Assembly: GCA_943326315.2 (NCBI GenBank) | Contig: CALPSU020000063.1 | Location: forward strand, 1 to 10,363 | Direction of reading: 5' to 3' | DNA from: Chryseobacterium gleum | GTDB taxonomy: Bacteria; Bacteroidota; Bacteroidia; Flavobacteriales_D; Crocinitomicaceae | DNA length: 10,363 bases | Part shown: one piece after another, positions 6,876 through 10,363 of the stretch | Layout of the letters: each line of letters starts with the position of its first letter | Position numbering within the stretch: position 1 is the stretch's first letter | The notes under the pieces: generated by a model | The model's database searches: none | The model's input: the letters and a program-made list of their open reading frames with translations, nothing else | What the model was told of the DNA's origin: nothing | Made by a program: the position numbers and the translations under genes

Positions 6876-7127
6876 ATGGAAAATAAAAAACAATTCTTTG
6901 CTTTTCAACCAGAAAACTATCGATTATTATTAATAGGTCTAGGAATTAATATCCTAGGGTTTATTTTAATGATCGGAGGTGGTGCAGATAATCCCAATGA
7001 ATTTAATGCGGATGAACTTTTTAGCAGTGTAAGAATCACTCTTTCTCCTTTATTAATTATAACAGGTTATGTTGTGATATTATATTCAATCATGCGCAAA
7101 AATAAATCTACAAAAGAGAATAATTAA
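6876..7127 (+). CDS. DUF3098 family small membrane protein
   Basis: The 83-residue protein has two membrane helices (about 16-34 and 54-73) joined by a short acidic loop containing GGGADNPNEFN (34-44). The pattern F-x-F-x-x-x-NY...GLGIN-x-LGF-x-LM-x-GGG...R-x-x-LSP fits DUF3098, a Bacteroidota family found between ftsX and uppP. Function is unknown. Its constant position suggests a role in the cell envelope near FtsX or the undecaprenyl carrier cycle, but that is inference from context only. The Lys-rich C-terminus (MRKNKSTKENN) is predicted cytoplasmic, which would place both termini inside. uppP starts nine bases later, so the two are surely co-transcribed. Confidence 0.88.
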   Translation: MENKKQFFAFQPENYRLLLIGLGINILGFILMIGGGADNPNEFNADELFSSVRITLSPLLIITGYVVILYSIMRKNKSTKENN

Positions 7128-7136
7128 TACTACCCT

Positions 7137-7931
7137 ATGAATTTTTTTGAAGCGATTGTTCTAGCCATTATCGAAGGTTTAACGGAATTTCTACCTATCT
7201 CATCAACTGGTCATATGATCATTGGCTCTTCTTTTATGGGAATGAAATCAAATGACTTTTCTAAGTTATTTATGATTGTGATTCAATTAGGAGCCATATT
7301 ATCTGTTGGAGTATTGTATTTTAAACGGTTTTTTAAGTCGGTTGATTTTTATGTTAAATTAATTGTTGCATTTATTCCAGCAGCAATATTTGGTTTGTTA
7401 TTAAGCGATTATATCGACAGTCTATTAGAAAATGTAACCGCTGTAGCAATTTCTTTATTGATAGGTGGTGTGATTTTATTATTTGTTGATAAATGGTTTA
7501 ATAGATCCTTTGTAGACGAGGAAGAGAATATTAATTACCTAACTGCTTTGAAAATTGGAATGTTTCAATGTGTTGCAATGATTCCTGGTGTTTCTCGTTC
7601 AGGAGCTTCAATAGTTGGAGGAATGAGTCAAAAATTGTCTAGAAAATTAGCGGCAGAATTTTCATTTTTTTTAGCTGTTCCTACTATGTTTGCTGCTACA
7701 GGTAAAAAATTGTATGATTTTTTTAAAGATGGTCACACAATTTCACCTGACCAAGTAAAAATCTTATTAGTTGGAAACATGGTTGCTTTCATAGTTGCAT
7801 TAATAGCAATTAAAAGTTTCATAGGTTTTTTACATAAAAACGGATTTAGACTTTTTGGATATTATCGAATAATCTTAGGATTGATTTTATTGATCTTAAT
7901 TATGAGTGGATATAAGCTGCAAATTGTCTAA
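7137..7931 (+). CDS. uppP: Undecaprenyl-diphosphatase (UppP/BacA)
   Basis: The 264-residue multi-pass membrane enzyme dephosphorylates undecaprenyl diphosphate to the monophosphate, recycling the lipid carrier for peptidoglycan and other envelope polymers. It belongs to the family whose overexpression gives bacitracin resistance. Both signature motifs are intact: EGLTEFLPISSTGH (13-26), supplying E13, E17 and H26, and PGVSRSG (150-156), supplying R154. About seven or eight hydrophobic helices are visible. Length is typical for the family. There is no Shine-Dalgarno sequence; the ATG lies nine bases after the DUF3098 stop. truB begins four bases after its stop, so it lies in the middle of the ftsX-truB operon. 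Confidence 0.97.
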   Translation: MNFFEAIVLAIIEGLTEFLPISSTGHMIIGSSFMGMKSNDFSKLFMIVIQLGAILSVGVLYFKRFFKSVDFYVKLIVAFIPAAIFGLLLSDYIDSLLENVTAVAISLLIGGVILLFVDKWFNRSFVDEEENINYLTALKIGMFQCVAMIPGVSRSGASIVGGMSQKLSRKLAAEFSFFLAVPTMFAATGKKLYDFFKDGHTISPDQVKILLVGNMVAFIVALIAIKSFIGFLHKNGFRLFGYYRIILGLILLILIMSGYKLQIV

Positions 7932-7935
7932 ATCA

Positions 7936-8628
7936 ATGGAAGATATTAAAGTATTTTCTGAAGGCAGTACGATTGTAGTTGATAAGCCATACACTTGGAC
8001 TTCGTTTGATGTTGTAAATAAAATTCGTTGGAATTTAAAACAAGTTTTAGGGGTAAAAAACATCAAAGTTGGTCATGCTGGAACATTAGACCCTTTGGCT
8101 ACGGGACTTTTAATTTTGTGTATTGGAAAACATACAAAATTGATAGATCAAATAATGGTTGGTGAAAAGACTTATACTGGAACGATTCTACTAGGGAAAA
8201 CAACCCCTTCGTATGATTTGGAAACAGAATACAATGAAGAATTTCCTGTCGATCACATTACTCCAGAATTGGTTGAAGAAATTAGAAAGAAATTTATAGG
8301 AGATCAACAACAAGTTCCACCAATATTTTCGGCAAAACAGGTAGATGGTAAAAGAGCATATGATCTTGCAAGAGCAGGAAAAGATGTTGTATTAAAACCA
8401 AATACTATTACAATTTCAGATTTCAAGGTAAACTTAGATCGTTTTCCAGAAGTAGATTTTGAGATATCTTGCTCAAAAGGCACATACATTCGTTCTATTG
8501 CATATGATTTTGGAAAATCATTGAATTCGGGAGGTTGTTTAATAGCTTTAAGAAGAACTAGATCTGGAGATTTGTCAATTGATAACGCTAAGAGCGTGGA
8601 TGAATGGATTGAGGAGATTAGAGCTTGA
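7936..8628 (+). CDS. truB: tRNA pseudouridine(55) synthase TruB
   Basis: TruB isomerises U55 in the T-loop of tRNAs to pseudouridine. With the ATG at 7936 the protein has 230 residues and begins about a dozen residues before the VVDKP motif, as in related proteins. A longer in-frame ATG at 7906 would overlap uppP by 26 bases and add ten residues of no family character, so I prefer 7936, four bases after the uppP stop. Visible motifs are DKPYTWTSFDVVNK (16-29), GHAGTLDPLATG (46-57) with catalytic Asp52, VPPIFSAKQVDGKRAYDLAR (127-146), KGTYIRS (181-187) and LRRTRSG (205-211). The protein ends after the catalytic domain, without the C-terminal PUA domain of longer homologues. It is the last gene of the ftsX operon; only a weak 5-bp hairpin lies downstream. 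Confidence 0.95.
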   Translation: MEDIKVFSEGSTIVVDKPYTWTSFDVVNKIRWNLKQVLGVKNIKVGHAGTLDPLATGLLILCIGKHTKLIDQIMVGEKTYTGTILLGKTTPSYDLETEYNEEFPVDHITPELVEEIRKKFIGDQQQVPPIFSAKQVDGKRAYDLARAGKDVVLKPNTITISDFKVNLDRFPEVDFEISCSKGTYIRSIAYDFGKSLNSGGCLIALRRTRSGDLSIDNAKSVDEWIEEIRA

Positions 8629-8701
8629 AATGCCATTCGCCAATTTTTATTAAATAATTCTAGCAGAATAAATTCATTTAAACAAAATCCAAACAGTTTC
8701 T

Positions 8702-8709
8702 TAACTTCG
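8702..8709 (+). promoter_or_regulatory. Possible -7 element for the terminal gene
   Basis: TAACTTCG resembles TAnnTTTG with one mismatch and ends 20 bases before the ATG at 8730, the same geometry as the candidates before the lipoprotein gene and lysS. A TTTA at 8677-8680 is a weak -33 candidate. The remainder of 8629-8729 shows no gene and no convincing terminator. Confidence 0.3.
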
Positions 8710-8729
8710 TGATATAATCTGTTTGATGA

Positions 8730-10363
8730 ATGATTCGAATTATTTTACTTTTTGTTATTAGTGTTTTCTCTTCCTATTTTGTAAGTGGTCAGGAAGTTAT
8801 TTCAACAAGTAAAATTAAGCCGAATCCTAAATTTCATTTTAAAGCCCATCCTAATCAAAAATTTGGATTCGATAACTTCGAACATATTCAATGGAAAGAG
8901 GAGTATCAGACATTTCGATCAAATGGGATTGCCCCAGTTTATGCCTCTTATAAATCCGTAAACTTTCTCGATAGAGATCGTGTTTTATTAGTTTACAAAG
9001 GAATTAGAAAATTATCAAAATCTCATTTTTCTATTGAAATTAATAATCAAAAAGTATTGTTTTCACAGTTCGATGACTCAACGATAACGATTGATTTGCC
9101 TCGTAAAAAATCAGATTATGTGTTAAAAGCACGTTGGAAAGATCAGATTGTAGCAATGCTTTTTACTCAGGTTCACAAGGAAATTCGAGAAAAGATAGTA
9201 ATAGTACCTTTATCACCAGTTTCTTTTAATGGTGCTGATATACGAGAGAAAATAAATTCTATTTATAGCCAAGCTAATTTACAATTTGATCTCCGTTTGG
9301 ATGATGTTTTTAAATCTAAAATTTTTGAATCTAAAACGATTCTTAGTAGCCCTCCAGTGGACGGTCATAATCAGTATACTGGTCAGATGCGCTTATTGCG
9401 TGATCTATATTTTGAGAATAATCCTAAAATGGATAAGAATGCTTATTTCATTTTTGTAGTTAATGGATTTTCAGATTCTTTATTTACTGGTTTTATGGTT
9501 AAAAATAAATCTATTGCTTTTGTAAAGAATGCTTCAGATTTAGATTCTTTTTCGATAAAAATTGCGCAAACAATAGGCTTTGGTGTTGGAGCATTGGATT
9601 ATTCTTGGTTAAAAAAGGGGCCAGAAAAAGGACACACAAACAACCTTATGGATTCGACATTTGGAACTCATTTAACGTTTTTTCAATGGAATAGTTTACA
9701 CCAATTACCTAATTATTACTCCTACTATGATAACGAAGAAAATATAAGAACTAACAACGGAACTATTTCCTATTATTTCTGGAAGGAAGATAAAAAGGGT
9801 AATATTATATTTCATGGAAATAATTTTTTGGAAGCAATAAAAAGGCCTTACAAGCATAATTTTTTATCTTATCGTTTCAAGGTGAAATATTTATTACTTC
9901 GTCCATTTTATAAAGTTGGAAGTTATTTTGTCTCGATTTTGGATTTCATTTTTCTGTTCCTAATCTTATTTTTGCTTTGGTATATTCGAAGAAGATTAAA
10001 AAGATATTGGAAGGATAAAAAATTCACTTTAACATTAGGGAGACGAATCATTTTTGCGTTATTAGTGTTTTTTGTTGCTTTTGCAGTTTACGATAATTAT
10101 TGGGTTACAAATCGAATTCTATATTATTTTAAACAAATTTCTGGACCATTAAAAGAATTAGATAGATTGAATTACACCGATGCAAAGGATGAATTATTGA
10201 AAAATGAAAAACTATTACACCAAGAAGTGCCAACTGTTTGTTCGGAAATATTAATAAAAAGGGATAAATCCTGGTTTATTAAAAAGCGCTCGAAAGTTTT
10301 GTATTTTGAGGTGAAATTGGATACGGAAAATAGAATTGATAAAATGAAATTTATAGCAAGTAA
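8730..10363 (+). CDS. Secreted, membrane-anchored metallopeptidase-like protein with a degenerate zinc site (partial at right edge)
   Basis: An open frame of 544 codons starts at ATG 8730 and runs off the window. A nearby ATG at 8726 is in another frame and stops at once. Residues 1-20 form a signal peptide with likely cleavage before Gln21 (FVSG-Q). A large extracytoplasmic region follows (about 21-395), then TM1 (about 397-418), a strongly basic cytoplasmic loop (RRRLKRYWKDKK, 420-431), TM2 (about 438-458) and an extracytoplasmic C-terminal part. Residues about 237-324 resemble Bacteroidota zinc metallopeptidases: FVVNGF...GFM...IAFV, then AQTIGFGVGALDYSW (279-293), then NNLMDSTFGTHLTFFQW (304-320). 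The middle segment aligns with the usual A-HExGHGxGALxHSW, but the ligand positions are Q280, F284 and Y291 and the catalytic Glu is T281, so it is probably inactive. The NLMD Met-turn and GTHL-x-x-x-QW are kept. The assignment is from motif memory; the true function is unknown. Confidence 0.75.
   Translation, partial: MIRIILLFVISVFSSYFVSGQEVISTSKIKPNPKFHFKAHPNQKFGFDNFEHIQWKEEYQTFRSNGIAPVYASYKSVNFLDRDRVLLVYKGIRKLSKSHFSIEINNQKVLFSQFDDSTITIDLPRKKSDYVLKARWKDQIVAMLFTQVHKEIREKIVIVPLSPVSFNGADIREKINSIYSQANLQFDLRLDDVFKSKIFESKTILSSPPVDGHNQYTGQMRLLRDLYFENNPKMDKNAYFIFVVNGFSDSLFTGFMVKNKSIAFVKNASDLDSFSIKIAQTIGFGVGALDYSWLKKGPEKGHTNNLMDSTFGTHLTFFQWNSLHQLPNYYSYYDNEENIRTNNGTISYYFWKEDKKGNIIFHGNNFLEAIKRPYKHNFLSYRFKVKYLLLRPFYKVGSYFVSILDFIFLFLILFLLWYIRRRLKRYWKDKKFTLTLGRRIIFALLVFFVAFAVYDNYWVTNRILYYFKQISGPLKELDRLNYTDAKDELLKNEKLLHQEVPTVCSEILIKRDKSWFIKKRSKVLYFEVKLDTENRIDKMKFIAS

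Noticed and set aside
7906..7935. An upstream in-frame ATG for truB overlapping the end of uppP.
   Set aside because: The ten extra residues (MDISCKLSKS) are the uppP C-terminus in another frame and have no TruB character. ATG 7936, four bases after the uppP stop, fits the family length better.
8304..8636. A 110-codon minus-strand open frame inside truB.
   Set aside because: It is antisense to conserved TruB motifs. The plus-strand frame is clearly the coding one, and no promoter was seen for the minus frame.
8655..8672. An ATTCT-AGC-AGAAT hairpin after truB as a terminator.
   Set aside because: It has only five A/T-rich pairs and no following T-run, too weak to call.

Overview
The window looks like chromosome from a member of the Bacteroidota, probably Flavobacteriales. 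The DNA is AT-rich. Shine-Dalgarno sequences are absent before nearly every gene. Several genes are preceded by the Bacteroidota -7 element TAnnTTTG or a close variant. The cluster ftsX - DUF3098 gene - uppP - truB, with no ftsE beside ftsX, is an arrangement typical of this phylum. I cannot name a genus from sequence alone.

Layout. Positions 1-491 (minus) hold the 5' part of a membrane-anchored C45-family (penicillin acylase / acyltransferase-like) protein. It is transcribed divergently from a small Sfp-type 4'-phosphopantetheinyl transferase (575-1135, plus). Neither gene has a usable ATG start. Next come an initiator tRNA-Met gene (1314-1386) with its own promoter and terminator, an unrecognised lipoprotein (1534-2061), and lysS (2117-3826), which encodes a LysRS with an extra C-terminal domain. 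lysS converges on lepA (3959-5761, minus), and a symmetric bidirectional terminator lies between them. lepA and ftsX diverge from a shared intergenic region. ftsX, the DUF3098 gene, uppP and truB (5909-8628) then run as one likely operon linking divisome/peptidoglycan control and lipid-carrier recycling with tRNA modification. The last gene (from 8730, open at the right edge) encodes a secreted, membrane-anchored protein with a metallopeptidase-like region.

Themes. Most of the window is core housekeeping: translation (tRNA-fMet, lysS, lepA, truB) and cell envelope (ftsX, uppP). No mobile element, CRISPR array or sign of recent transfer was seen. The observation most worth following is the final gene. 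Its metallopeptidase active-site segment keeps the spacing and flanking residues of an HExxH-type zinc site, but every expected zinc ligand and the catalytic Glu appear to be replaced (Q280, T281, F284, Y291). It therefore looks like a membrane-anchored pseudoprotease. Smaller points are the unusual mismatches in the initiator tRNA gene, the LysRS C-terminal domain, the apparently leaderless ftsX transcript, and the non-ATG starts of the first two genes.
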